Assembly (NCBI GenBank): GCA_034429475.1
Contig: DAOUGD010000278.1
Location: 1-53,912, forward strand
Length of the DNA: 53,912 nucleotides
Origin: JAKQHY01 sp034429475
GTDB taxonomy: Bacteria; Chloroflexota; Anaerolineae; B4-G1; SLSP01
Direction: 5' to 3'
Of the stretch, positions 7,089-14,938 are shown piece after piece. The translations under genes and the position numbers were made by a program. The notes beneath the pieces were generated by a model. It did no database searches. It was not told where the DNA came from and worked only from the letters and a program-made list of their open reading frames with translations. The first letter of the stretch is position 1; each line of letters starts with the position of its first letter.

Positions 7089-7616
7089 ATGAAACTGAGA
7101 ATAATGGGGCTGTGTTTGCTCGTTTTGGTCTTGTTGGTCGGAGCGGCATTGGTGGCGGGACGTTGGATGCAGTCGCCGGGGGCCGCTTCGCCGCCGAATT
7201 TCTTTGGGGATGCGGACAGCGTTGGCGGATATATCGAGCGGACGCCCTCTGCCGAGTTGCCCGCGCGTGATCCGGATGTAAACGGCGCAGTGACACGCAT
7301 CGTGGATAACAGCCTCTTTATCGGGCTGGATAACGTCACCTTTGCCATCGCCTATGACGAAGACGGCGCGCCGGCACACGACACCACCTACACCGGAGCC
7401 GAAGTCGAGGTGGTGACAACCAAAGACACGCGCATCTATTGCGACGTCAACTGGCAGGCAATCATGGCCGATTCACAAGCGCGAGAGCCACGACAACAAG
7501 AGGTCAGATCATGCAGTCTGGAGGACATCACGGGCGGCGCGGGGGTCATCTCTGTCTGGGGGACGCGGCGCGGCGACCGGATCGTGGCCGAAACGCTGCT
7601 CTACCTGGGCTTTTGA
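7089..7616 (+). CDS. Small membrane-anchored protein of unknown function, DUF5666-like pattern (paralogue 2)
   Basis: The protein has about 175 residues from the ATG at 7089; an in-frame ATG at 7077 would add four residues. Residues 4-24 are a TM or signal anchor (IMGLCLLVLVLLVGAALVAGRWM). The exported part repeats the plan of the upstream gene: VTRIVDNSLFIGLDNVTFAI, then VEVVTTKDTRIYCDV, then LEDITGGAGVISVWGTRRGDRIVAETLLYLGF. The two evidently arose by tandem duplication and then diverged, with this copy gaining two cysteines (IYCDV, RSCSLED). Its function is unknown. Its position, between an exporter and a histidine kinase, suggests an envelope-monitoring role. Confidence 0.72.
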   Translation: MKLRIMGLCLLVLVLLVGAALVAGRWMQSPGAASPPNFFGDADSVGGYIERTPSAELPARDPDVNGAVTRIVDNSLFIGLDNVTFAIAYDEDGAPAHDTTYTGAEVEVVTTKDTRIYCDVNWQAIMADSQAREPRQQEVRSCSLEDITGGAGVISVWGTRRGDRIVAETLLYLGF

Positions 7617-7646
7617 CAAGCGGGCAGGATGTTGGATACTGAAAGA

Positions 7647-7709
7647 GGCAGGGGGCAAGAGGCAAGAAGCAAGAATTTTGCATCTTACATCTTGCATCCT
7701 GCATCCTAA
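7647..7709 (+). repeat. Heptamer tandem array, 9 units
   Basis: Units GGCAGGG, GGCAAGA x2, AGCAAGA, ATTTTGC, ATCTTAC, ATCTTGC, ATCCTGC and ATCCTAA. Left units (GCAAGA) are complementary to right units (TCTTGC). It ends 3 bp before the GGAGG ribosome site of the kinase gene. Confidence 0.85.
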
Positions 7710-7722
7710 GGCGGAGGATTTG

Positions 7723-9372
7723 ATGGTGAAACGTTCAATCCGTTGGCGGTTGGTGGTAAGCTTTGGCGGGCTGGCGTTGTTGGTGACACTGGCGCTGGGG
7801 GCGCTGCTGTTGGGCATTTTGCGCACTTACTACCGGCAGCAGGAACAGCGCTATTTGATGCGCAACGCCTACACCATCAGCGTCTTGATCGCTTCCATGG
7901 TGAGGGAAAACTCCGCGCCGGAAGCTTTGCAAACACAACTGGAAGGTCTGACCTTTCTGACGCAAACCCGCATCCGCCTGCTGGATCCCCAGCGCCAGGT
8001 TCTTGCCGACTCCGGCCCATTCTCGAACTCCAATATCCTGATCCTCAGCGCCAGCGACGGGAGCAACCAAGCGGTGAGCATCCAATTGCTGGATGAAGGC
8101 GTCAGCGCATCGGCAGGCCCGATCCAGGAGTTTGCGGTTGCGCTCGACGATCACACCACGATTGGCGTATTCAGCAGTGCCATGACGGGAGAAACCTCCT
8201 CTGACCTGTATATGACCATGACCTCAACGCTGGCAACGAACGACGCCGCGACGCCGCCCGACATATCGGGCGTAGGCGCCATTTCGGTCGCCAAGACGCT
8301 CTATGGCTACGATTTGGGAGCCGACGTCGCCCTCATCGGAACGCGCTCCGAAGTCATCCACTCTCAACCGATCTGGGCTAACGACGCGCTGTGGGGCTAC
8401 GTCGAACTTTCTGAAGGGCCGGCTTACGGCGCCCTGATTGTCAACTATACCCTGGTCGCCTGGGGGATTGCCAGCGTGCTGTCCGTGCTGCTGGCGGCCG
8501 GCGTCGGCTGGCTGATGAGCCGCAGCCTCAGCGCGCCCCTGGTGACGCTGACCGGCGTGACATCGCAGATGGCGGCGGGCGATTTGACCTCGCGCGCGCC
8601 CGCCACCGCGCGCAGCGACGAGGTGGGGATGCTGTCCCGCGCCTTCAACCAGATGGCCGACCGCGTCGAAGAGACCGTCTCCACCCTGCGCGAGTTCGTC
8701 TCCGACGCGGCGCACGAGCTGCACACCCCGCTGACGGCCTTGCGCACCAACCTGGAGTTGGCCGGTGCATCCGAGGCCGTGGTGCGAGCACAGGCGCAAG
8801 TGAACCGGCTAGAAGCGCTGACCGCCGGGCTGCTTGACCTGTCGCGCATCGAGGCCGGCGCACCGGAGTTCGCGCCGGTGGACGTGACGGCGCTATCCCG
8901 CGAAGTCGCCGAGCTGTACGCCTCGCAGGCGGAACAAGCCGACAGCACCTTCACCGTAACGACGCCGGACGCGCCCGTGAGGGTATCCGGCAACGCCGCG
9001 CACCTCAGCCGCGCGCTGACCAATCTGCTCGACAACGCCCTCAAGTTCACCCCAGCGGGCGGCGCAGTGCAGTTCAGCCTCGCCGTTGAAGACGCCGCCG
9101 CCGTGATCCGCGTGGAAGACACCGGCATCGGCATCCCCGAAGCGGATTTGCCGCACCTCTTCAACCGCTTCCACCGAGGCCGCAACACGGCGGGGTATCC
9201 CGGCAGCGGATTGGGGTTGGCGATCGTGCGGGCCATCGTGGAAAGTCACGGCGGGGAAGTGCAAGCGGAAAATACGACGGCAGGCGCGCGGTTCACCGTG
9301 CGCCTGCTGTTGCTCCAAAACGCGCTTACGGCTGCGGCGTCATCTCAAAGCTCACCGAGACGCGGGCTTTGA
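7723..9372 (+). CDS. Sensor histidine kinase (two TM, HAMP, HisKA, HATPase_c)
   Basis: The protein has 549 residues from the ATG at 7723, chosen because GGAGG lies 5 nt upstream; a longer frame would translate the heptamer array. TM1 is near 8-32, an extracellular sensor of about 200 residues follows, and TM2 is near 243-266. HAMP (SRSLSAPLVTLTGVTSQMAAGDLTSRAP) precedes a HisKA H-box SDAAHELHTPLTALRTN with phospho-acceptor His at about residue 331. Arg of the usual HELRTPL is replaced by His. The HATPase has N-box NLLDNALKF, G1 VEDTGIGIP, F-box HLFNRFHRG and G2 GSGLGLAIV. No response regulator is adjacent. It follows the efflux operon and overlaps the convergent gene 3' end by 47 bp. Confidence 0.92.
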   Translation: MVKRSIRWRLVVSFGGLALLVTLALGALLLGILRTYYRQQEQRYLMRNAYTISVLIASMVRENSAPEALQTQLEGLTFLTQTRIRLLDPQRQVLADSGPFSNSNILILSASDGSNQAVSIQLLDEGVSASAGPIQEFAVALDDHTTIGVFSSAMTGETSSDLYMTMTSTLATNDAATPPDISGVGAISVAKTLYGYDLGADVALIGTRSEVIHSQPIWANDALWGYVELSEGPAYGALIVNYTLVAWGIASVLSVLLAAGVGWLMSRSLSAPLVTLTGVTSQMAAGDLTSRAPATARSDEVGMLSRAFNQMADRVEETVSTLREFVSDAAHELHTPLTALRTNLELAGASEAVVRAQAQVNRLEALTAGLLDLSRIEAGAPEFAPVDVTALSREVAELYASQAEQADSTFTVTTPDAPVRVSGNAAHLSRALTNLLDNALKFTPAGGAVQFSLAVEDAAAVIRVEDTGIGIPEADLPHLFNRFHRGRNTAGYPGSGLGLAIVRAIVESHGGEVQAENTTAGARFTVRLLLLQNALTAAASSQSSPRRGL

Positions 9373-10114
9373 TGGCGAGTTGGCCCGGCGCCAGGCTGCT
9401 GTCATAGCTGGCGGAACTCCCGTTGACTTCCTGGATCACGTTCTGCGTCATGCTGCTGCCGCTGGACCACCACCAACTGCTGTACCCCGACCACCAATCG
9501 CTCGCCAGTTCCTGGATGTCGCGCGGCTCGCCCAACGCTTGGCCCAACTCCCCGGCCATCGCGGCGGCTTTTTCCTGGGCGGCCTGGAGCGCCAGGGCGC
9601 GCGCTTCGTCGCGGTAACGGCGCAGTTCGGTGGTGCGGAATTCGATGCTCTGCACGTAATTCACGCCGGACTCCAGGGCTGCGCCCAGCAGTCCCTCGAA
9701 CTGCGTTAGATCGCGCAGGGTGATGGCGACAGTGTTTTGGACGAAATAGCCGATAAACTCACGCTGGGCGTACCCTTCGTAACGTGGCTCGATGTGGATG
9801 TAATCCGTCTGGATGTGATTCTGGGACACGCCATATTTCTGCGCCACTGCATAGACTTTCTTGACGATCTGATCGTTCTGCTGCTTGGCTTTAGCTAGCG
9901 ACTTGTCCGACGTTTCGACGCCCAGGCGAATGATCACCTCGTCGGGCACAATCCGCATCTCCGCCTCCCCGGTGACTGTGACCGTGCCGGGGGTGGTCGT
10001 GGACTGCGCCGCCGCCAGGGACGCGACCGGAGATGCCGGCTGGGGCGTCCAGCCTACCGCGAACACCACCCCTACGGCCAATAGAACCCATAGAACAGAC
10101 TTTGCTTGAATCAT
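9326..10114 (-). CDS. SIMPL (DUF541) domain exported protein
   Basis: The protein has 262 residues from the ATG at 10114, which has GGAGG 5 nt upstream. A signal peptide (VLWVLLAVGVVFAVGWTPQPASPVASLAAAQ) leads to a DUF541/SIMPL domain. Its motifs are GTVTVTGEAEMRIVPDEVIIRLGVETSDKSLAKAKQQNDQIV, then YGVSQNHIQTDYIHIEPRY, then FVQNTVAITLRDLTQFEGLLGAALESGVNYVQSIEFRTTELRRYRDEARALALQAAQEKAAAMAGELG. The family (YggE, BP26) is periplasmic or extracellular and tied to oxidative stress and channel-like oligomers. Family proteins have no proven enzymatic activity. It is convergent with the kinase, and their 3' ends overlap. Confidence 0.9.
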   Translation of the reverse strand: MIQAKSVLWVLLAVGVVFAVGWTPQPASPVASLAAAQSTTTPGTVTVTGEAEMRIVPDEVIIRLGVETSDKSLAKAKQQNDQIVKKVYAVAQKYGVSQNHIQTDYIHIEPRYEGYAQREFIGYFVQNTVAITLRDLTQFEGLLGAALESGVNYVQSIEFRTTELRRYRDEARALALQAAQEKAAAMAGELGQALGEPRDIQELASDWWSGYSSWWWSSGSSMTQNVIQEVNGSSASYDSSLAPGQLAIKARVSVSFEMTPQP

Positions 10115-10140
10115 CGTTGCCTCCATTAATTTTAATTTTA

Positions 10141-10253
10141 CAGGACTTGCGCAAGGAAAGGATTTTTTTCACCGCAAAGGTCGCTGAGGAACTATAAAAA
10201 ATCTCTGCGATCCGCGCGTCCTGCGGTAAACTTCCCCGCTTGCGTAGGCCCTG
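10141..10253. repeat. MITE-like palindromic element
   Basis: CAGGACTTGCGCAAG (10141-10155) and CTTGCGTAGGCCCTG (10239-10253) are imperfect terminal inverted repeats (12 of 15 positions). Nested inside are ACCGCA (10171-10176) and TGCGGT (10222-10227). There is no coding capacity. It lies in the spacer between the SIMPL gene and the IS, in a gene-free stretch of about 300 bp (10115-10415). Confidence 0.6.
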
Positions 10254-10415
10254 TGTTTAAGGATGTTTTGATTCTAAGCGAGGATTATGACAGAGCGATG
10301 ACAATGATGGGGCGATTCGCGCACATCGCCGGGGTATAGAACAGAATATAGGGAAAAGGGAGAAAAGCATCTGATAAAATAGGGAAAGACTATCACAATG
10401 AATCGGAGGGAGCGA

Positions 10416-10778
10416 ATGCCCGGACGAATGAGTAGAGCGCAACGCAAAGCCGCGTTTATGGAATTGGCGGAAGAGAAGTACGAAGAGTTAGAGTCGTGGT
10501 ACGACGAGCATCCCGAAGCCAGCTTTGAGGAGCTCGAAACCCAAGCCCGGGAGAAGCGCCGGGAATTGATGGGCGAGGGATTGCGGATACTGGTGAATGG
10601 TCGCGACAGTGGCTATCAACTGGCCGGGCAAGTGTGTGCGCAATGCGGAGCCCAAATGGAATACAAAGGGGAGGGATTTCGGCGCACGGTACACGGACTC
10701 GAAGGCGACACGGCCTTGGAACGTGCGTACTACGTCTGCCCCGAATGTGAGGGGGAGACGATTTTTCCCCCTGGATGA
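10416..10778 (+). CDS. ISKra4-type transposase, N-terminal frame
   Basis: Start chosen at the ATG at 10416 because GGAGGGA lies just upstream; an ATG at 10398 is in frame. About 120 residues: a charged helical N-terminus (EKYEELESWYDEHPEASFEELE) and a zinc-ribbon with CAQCG and CPEC. The frame stops at 10778, just after a T5-C5 run at 10762-10771. The typical family sequence GxGFFPLDExL continues in the +1 frame, so either a +1 ribosomal slip at the homopolymer runs or a single-base indel is needed to make the full transposase. Confidence 0.75.
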   Translation: MPGRMSRAQRKAAFMELAEEKYEELESWYDEHPEASFEELETQAREKRRELMGEGLRILVNGRDSGYQLAGQVCAQCGAQMEYKGEGFRRTVHGLEGDTALERAYYVCPECEGETIFPPG

Positions 10779-11829
10779 GAAGTTGCAGTTGCGGAAGGAT
10801 AGCTGGAGTGGCGGTGCGGCGCGCGTCATGACGCGCTTTGGGGTCCGAGAGCCATCCTTTGTCCAAGCGGCCGCAGGGTATGCCGAGGCCACCGGAGGCC
10901 AGGTGTCGGGAGCCAGCATCCGGCGGGTGACCGAAGGGTTTGGGCAACAAGTGCAAGCACGGCACACCACCGAGGCCGCCCGCGCCGCCGCAGTAGGAGC
11001 CTTTGAAGAGTTTCCGCATGAGCGCTGGTTGGAACTAGAGAATGCTTTGGAAGGGGTCGGCAACGTCTCCAGCGATGGGACGATGATCCTGGTGCGCGGC
11101 GAGGGCTGGAAGGAAGTGAAGATAGCGGTCTTCTCACAAGTCGAGACCCTGGTGCTTGATGATCCTGACCGCCGGGCCGCGCAGCGCGCGGGGTCACTGG
11201 GAGAACGTGATGTGGTGCGCTTGCACGCGCATAGCTACTGTGCCGGGTTATGGGATGCGGACACCTTTGGGCGTTATCAATATCTCGAAGGCTTGCGGCG
11301 CGGCTTTGACCGTTTGGAGAAGGCCAGCGCGGCCAATGATGGCGCGCGCTGGATCGCCCGGATTACCGATACCAACTTCCCCCATGCCCAACCCATCATC
11401 GATTGGATGCATGGGACCGAACACTTGTGGGCCGTGGGGAAGGCGGTCTTTGGCGAAACCACACCCGAAGCCGCCCAGTGGGTCAGACAGCGGAAAGCGG
11501 AACTGTGGGCCGGCGACGGTGAAGCCGTGATTGTGGCGCTCAAGGCACTTGACCTGGAGCAAGCCGGCTATCCGGAAAGCGTCAGGCAAGCCCCAGGCTA
11601 TTTCGCAACTCGAATAGAGGAGATGCGCTATGCTGATTTCCGCGATGCGGGGTATCCCATTGGCAGTGGCTCCGTTGAGAGTGCGGCCCGGAATGTGGTG
11701 CAACCCCGGATGCGGCGGCCCGGGCGGGGTTGGAACCGCGATAATGCCGACGCGATGTTGTCAGCTTTAGCCGAGTTCCATAGTAATCGCTGGGACTCTA
11801 CCTGGCACCGCATCGGGGCCGCGGGCTAA
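10597..11829 (+). CDS. ISKra4-type transposase, catalytic frame
   Basis: The frame is open from 10597, but family-like sequence begins only near 10760 (RFFPLDEKLQL); the earlier part is the shadow of the N-terminal frame. Likely catalytic acidic residues are D in SSDGTMILVRGEGWKEVK, D in FPHAQPIIDWMHGTEHLW and E in YPIGSGSVESAARNVVQPRM. The gene ends 25 bp before the right terminal repeat. With the upstream frame this would give a transposase of normal length. Whether the element is active depends on whether the frameshift is programmed. Confidence 0.78.
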   Translation: MVATVAINWPGKCVRNAEPKWNTKGRDFGARYTDSKATRPWNVRTTSAPNVRGRRFFPLDEKLQLRKDSWSGGAARVMTRFGVREPSFVQAAAGYAEATGGQVSGASIRRVTEGFGQQVQARHTTEAARAAAVGAFEEFPHERWLELENALEGVGNVSSDGTMILVRGEGWKEVKIAVFSQVETLVLDDPDRRAAQRAGSLGERDVVRLHAHSYCAGLWDADTFGRYQYLEGLRRGFDRLEKASAANDGARWIARITDTNFPHAQPIIDWMHGTEHLWAVGKAVFGETTPEAAQWVRQRKAELWAGDGEAVIVALKALDLEQAGYPESVRQAPGYFATRIEEMRYADFRDAGYPIGSGSVESAARNVVQPRMRRPGRGWNRDNADAMLSALAEFHSNRWDSTWHRIGAAG

Positions 11830-11846
11830 CTCCCCAATATTTTGTC

Positions 11847-11951
11847 CTATACCCGTTGGATCAGTAAGACTTGCGTTTCCTCGGCGACTTTCCGCAGCAA
11901 AACGATGTCTACCGTCAGGGCAGGACGCGGGTAAGGGTAGGTATAGGTCAT
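11847..11951 (-). pseudogene. NUDIX hydrolase fragment truncated by the IS
   Basis: An ATG at 11951 overlaps the upstream gene stop as ATGA. The frame reads MTYTYPYPRPALTVDIVLLR, then an acidic turn, then TQVLLIQR, the characteristic start of NUDIX hydrolases of the ADP-ribose/NrtR-like group (YPRPALTVD, VLLIQR). It then enters the IS right end and stops at TAG formed by the terminal repeat. The NUDIX box (GX5EX7REUXEEXGU) is missing, and the sequence on the other side of the IS (10256-10331) does not continue the protein. The rest of the gene is therefore deleted or elsewhere. Confidence 0.8.
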
Positions 11952-12598
11952 AGCTCTTCTTCCGCCTTTTCAGTTTGCGCTGCTTGTTTTTCTACGGCAG
12001 TCTGCACCAGGGTGCGCACGGCGGTCAACCGCAGGATAAGGATCAGCCCCGGCACAATGATGATCAAGAAGGGGAGAACGACGCAGATTGCCAGCAAAAT
12101 GAGGGACAGCACGATGAGCAGGAGTGTGTCCAGAGGGTTAAGTAAGGCCAGAAACAGGGCATTGCGCAACACCAGCCATAGTTTAGGCTCTTTTAGCTCT
12201 ACGAGCAGGGCGTTGGCATAGAAGACTACACCGGTCCAGACGACGAGCAAGACGCTCCATATCGGCGTCGTCCAGGCGGCTGCTTCTGCTGGAAAGGGCG
12301 ACATTTCGGTGTTGTAGAACCAGAGATTGGTGAAGCCGATGATATATCCTAGCAGCAGTACAATGACTAACACGAAGTTGCGCCAGCCATAGTCCTTCAC
12401 GCCTTGCCAGTAATGTTCCCATTTGACGCCAAACCCCCGCACGGCGCGTTGCCCCACTGCCCAGAGTCCCCCGAAGGCAAAGGGGCCGGGAAGGATGAGC
12501 AGGCAGCACGCCATCGTGACCGCGCCCATCAAGAGTATTTGGAAAGCTTCTTCGTAATAGGTTTTGAAAGCTTCAACCAGAATGTGGATAGATTTCAT
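11948..12598 (-). CDS. DUF624 (YesL-like) integral membrane protein
   Basis: The protein has 216 residues with about five to six hydrophobic segments. These include YYEEAFQILLMGAVTMACCLLILPGPFAFGGLWAV, NFVLVIVLLLGYIIGF, WSVLLVVWTGVVFYANALLV and LLLIVLSLILLAICVVLPFLIIIVPGLILILRL. The first, with its PGPFAFGGL turn, resembles the DUF624/YesL opening (LPivTiGPA-xAL). The tail is charged (QTEKAEEEL). GGAG lies 7 nt before the start. It is the third gene of a minus-strand operon starting with the RlmI-like methyltransferase, 21 bp after the 772-residue gene and overlapping the NUDIX remnant. Its function is unknown; YesL proteins often accompany carbohydrate metabolism genes. Confidence 0.7.
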   Translation of the reverse strand: MKSIHILVEAFKTYYEEAFQILLMGAVTMACCLLILPGPFAFGGLWAVGQRAVRGFGVKWEHYWQGVKDYGWRNFVLVIVLLLGYIIGFTNLWFYNTEMSPFPAEAAAWTTPIWSVLLVVWTGVVFYANALLVELKEPKLWLVLRNALFLALLNPLDTLLLIVLSLILLAICVVLPFLIIIVPGLILILRLTAVRTLVQTAVEKQAAQTEKAEEEL

Positions 12599-12619
12599 TG
12601 AACGGCTCCGTTGAGGGAA

Positions 12620-14938
12620 TTACCAGGTTCCGGCGACGGCGACGGTGATTTTGACGCTGTTATTGCCATCCTGCGATTCCAGCCGCACTTGTACGCCGCT
12701 CAGGGCATCGAAAAACCTTTGAGCTTCGACGTCAGTCACGACGAGCGGCTTCTCCAAGGTGGGCAAAGGCTGCGCGATCCAATCTTTTTGTTTCCAATCC
12801 CAGAGAGCCAGTTTAGCGATCTGCGTAGCGGGGTCGAAAGGATCGCTGCTGCTCCACCATTCGGGCTGCTCCACCGTGAGCGTGACGGCCTGGACGGTGC
12901 GGATGTTGAGGAATTCCGGCAGGATGTACGTAATGTCCGTGGCCGGCGCCGACATCTGAACCCTGCCTGCGTCATCTACCCAGCCGCCGGAGACCGGGAG
13001 TTCATTGCCGCGCAGAGTGGCGAACACAGGCCCCGACGTTTGAGTAGGGCAGGGAACCGTGTAGATGAGGCAGCTTTCGGTGACGTGGACGCCGGCAATG
13101 TCTTGCGCCGGGAAAGGTACGCCGTCTACAACTGCCGTGATGCGACAGGGAGTATTACGGATCCTTTCCATGTAAAGCGCCATGTTGGTGCTGGAGGGCT
13201 TACCTACATAGGAAACGTAGGTAGGATAAATGCTTGTGGCACCACACGGATCGCTCGACTGGCCGTAATCGTATGAGGTATAAGTTTGTGTCAAGCTCTC
13301 TACGATATTCAAGCTCACCCCTGCTGTCAGGGTATCGGTCAGGCGAAGCGCGTATTGCGCGTTGCCTAGCAACAACCTAACGTTGCGCAAATTGGTTTCT
13401 CCCTGCAAAACGCCGGTCAGTATGGGGGCTTCCTGTGAGGGGATAATGCTCAACTCGCTTTGAAGCGCCGGCGGTACATAGACGCCTTCTGCTCCCCAGG
13501 TGATGATGCCAAATGGCTTTGACACGGCGATTGCGTAGTCGTCATCCTGATAGATGACATCTACCGGATAGGGATCCCCCTCGCTGTAGCTGCTGTTGAG
13601 CACGTAACCCCCATAAAGCGGCCGCGGCGCGCCGGTTGTGCGCCAGTTGAGCCGCCGGGTGCGCGGCGCGTAGATGGCTGTGCCCTGGAGAACGTGCGCC
13701 GGCAGTCCGTTCCCCGGCACCTGGATGGCGGCGATCTCGTGGATCAAGGGGAAGGAGCGCCCAAATACGCCGTTCAATCCCAACGCCACGAGAATGAGGG
13801 CCAGCACAATCCAGGTTGGCAACAAGCCCCAAGTCAGTACGGGGCGTTTTAGACGGCGCACCAGGAACCAGGTAAGCGGCCCGATCAACAGAATGTACAG
13901 TGGGAAGAAGAGCAGCCAGTGCCATAGTTTGGGTGTACTGGTTGATGGAACGGACAGCAGCCACTGCGTGTTGAAATAATTCTCACTGGATAAGGACTGA
14001 AGGGCCACGTCTTCTGCCTCGCTTTTTGCCGTCTCCTTCCACGAGTTGGCGAGCCAGGTGAGACTTTGGGCCTGAATCGCGTCCCAGGCGATAATCGTCA
14101 CGCTGCCCCGACCGATGGTCTGCTGCGCCGTCAGGTACGTCCCATCGGGGGCGGCCAGAGTGGACGTGGCATCCGACGACAAAGCGAGGGCCGGGGCGAC
14201 CACCTGGCCTTCGGGCGCGATGGCCGTGTCCAATCCCGTGAAGGTCTGGACGGCGCCGGGGGTGGCGATGCGGAGCGCGTCCGGCAATCCCGCCAGGGTT
14301 TGCGGCAGCGCCGCGCCGCCGCTCAGAATCAGGCAGCCCCCGTTGGCGACCCAGGCCAGGAGCGCGGTTTGTTGCTGCTCCGTGAGTTCGGCGGTGTCCA
14401 GCCCGTTGATCAGGAAGACATCCACGCTGTCCCACACCATCGGCGTCTCCGGCAGTAACGTCAGGTCTTGAACCAGGAAGGTCGTGTCGCAGACGTTGGA
14501 CACATCGGAAAGCAGGCCTTGACTATCGGCAATGCCGCACACGGGCGAGCTGGCTTTGGGGTTGAGGATGAGCGGTTGCTGATAGACAAGGCGTCCGTCG
14601 GCGTCCTGCAACTGCATTTCCAGCCCCCAACCTTCGCTGACAAACAGCGGGGTGCGGTAGGTTTTGCGCGAGTGCGCCGGCAAGGAGAGCGCCTGGTGAT
14701 ACGTGACCAGGTCATTGGTATCTACCAGCAGCAATTCGCCATCCCAGTCGCCTGCCTCGTTTTGCAGCGTGACCTGGAGTTCAGTCCAGCCGGGAGTGCG
14801 AACGATTCCATCCCAGACCAATTGAAATTCCACGTCCGGGACGTCCGCCGTTTGCGCCAGCGTCGAGATGGGATGAATTGCGCCGAGGATGAGCCCCAGG
14901 AGCAGCAACAGGCTAATTTTAGATTTAGTCCACCACAC
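12620..14938 (-). CDS. Large exported membrane protein of unknown function with GATase-like domain
   Basis: The protein has 772 residues from a GTG at 14938 that overlaps the upstream stop by 14 bp. A signal peptide (ISLLLLLGLILGAIHPISTLAQT) is followed by a beta-rich domain, VEFQLVWDGIVRTPGWTELQVTLQNEAGDWDGELLL. The segment DVFLINGLDTAELTEQQQTALLAWVANGGCLILSGG matches the class-I glutamine-amidotransferase-like fold seen in similar large surface proteins; no catalytic triad is evident. Two TMs are near residues 345-395 (LLFFPLYILLIGPLTWFLV and WIVLALILVALGLNGVFG). A large extracytoplasmic C-terminal half follows. It resembles BatA-, DUF4159- or YtrH-neighbourhood proteins only in plan, and I do not recognise a named family. 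Confidence 0.72.
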   Translation of the reverse strand: MWWTKSKISLLLLLGLILGAIHPISTLAQTADVPDVEFQLVWDGIVRTPGWTELQVTLQNEAGDWDGELLLVDTNDLVTYHQALSLPAHSRKTYRTPLFVSEGWGLEMQLQDADGRLVYQQPLILNPKASSPVCGIADSQGLLSDVSNVCDTTFLVQDLTLLPETPMVWDSVDVFLINGLDTAELTEQQQTALLAWVANGGCLILSGGAALPQTLAGLPDALRIATPGAVQTFTGLDTAIAPEGQVVAPALALSSDATSTLAAPDGTYLTAQQTIGRGSVTIIAWDAIQAQSLTWLANSWKETAKSEAEDVALQSLSSENYFNTQWLLSVPSTSTPKLWHWLLFFPLYILLIGPLTWFLVRRLKRPVLTWGLLPTWIVLALILVALGLNGVFGRSFPLIHEIAAIQVPGNGLPAHVLQGTAIYAPRTRRLNWRTTGAPRPLYGGYVLNSSYSEGDPYPVDVIYQDDDYAIAVSKPFGIITWGAEGVYVPPALQSELSIIPSQEAPILTGVLQGETNLRNVRLLLGNAQYALRLTDTLTAGVSLNIVESLTQTYTSYDYGQSSDPCGATSIYPTYVSYVGKPSSTNMALYMERIRNTPCRITAVVDGVPFPAQDIAGVHVTESCLIYTVPCPTQTSGPVFATLRGNELPVSGGWVDDAGRVQMSAPATDITYILPEFLNIRTVQAVTLTVEQPEWWSSSDPFDPATQIAKLALWDWKQKDWIAQPLPTLEKPLVVTDVEAQRFFDALSGVQVRLESQDGNNSVKITVAVAGTW

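Larger units (their letters stand above)
10332..11854 (+). mobile_element. ISKra4-family insertion sequence, about 1.5 kb
   Basis: Terminal inverted repeats start GGGTATAGAACAGAATATAG at the left (10332) and GGGTATAGGACAAAATATTG on the minus strand at the right (ends 11854). About 19 of the first 23 positions match. The interior holds a transposase split over two frames. I could not find matching target duplications next to the two ends, which fits an insertion followed by a deletion. The right end cuts a NUDIX gene. Confidence 0.82.

Noticed and set aside
2753..7709. Heptamer arrays considered as CRISPR repeats
   Set aside because: Units are contiguous without spacers and only 7 bp long, and no cas genes are present.
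7678..7722. Longer N-terminus of the histidine kinase
   Set aside because: The extra residues only translate the heptamer array, and the GGAGG site fits the ATG at 7723.
10257..10442. Minus-strand 61-codon frame at the left end of the IS, tested as the missing part of the NUDIX gene
   Set aside because: It does not resemble a NUDIX domain, lacks the NUDIX box, and spans the IS end.
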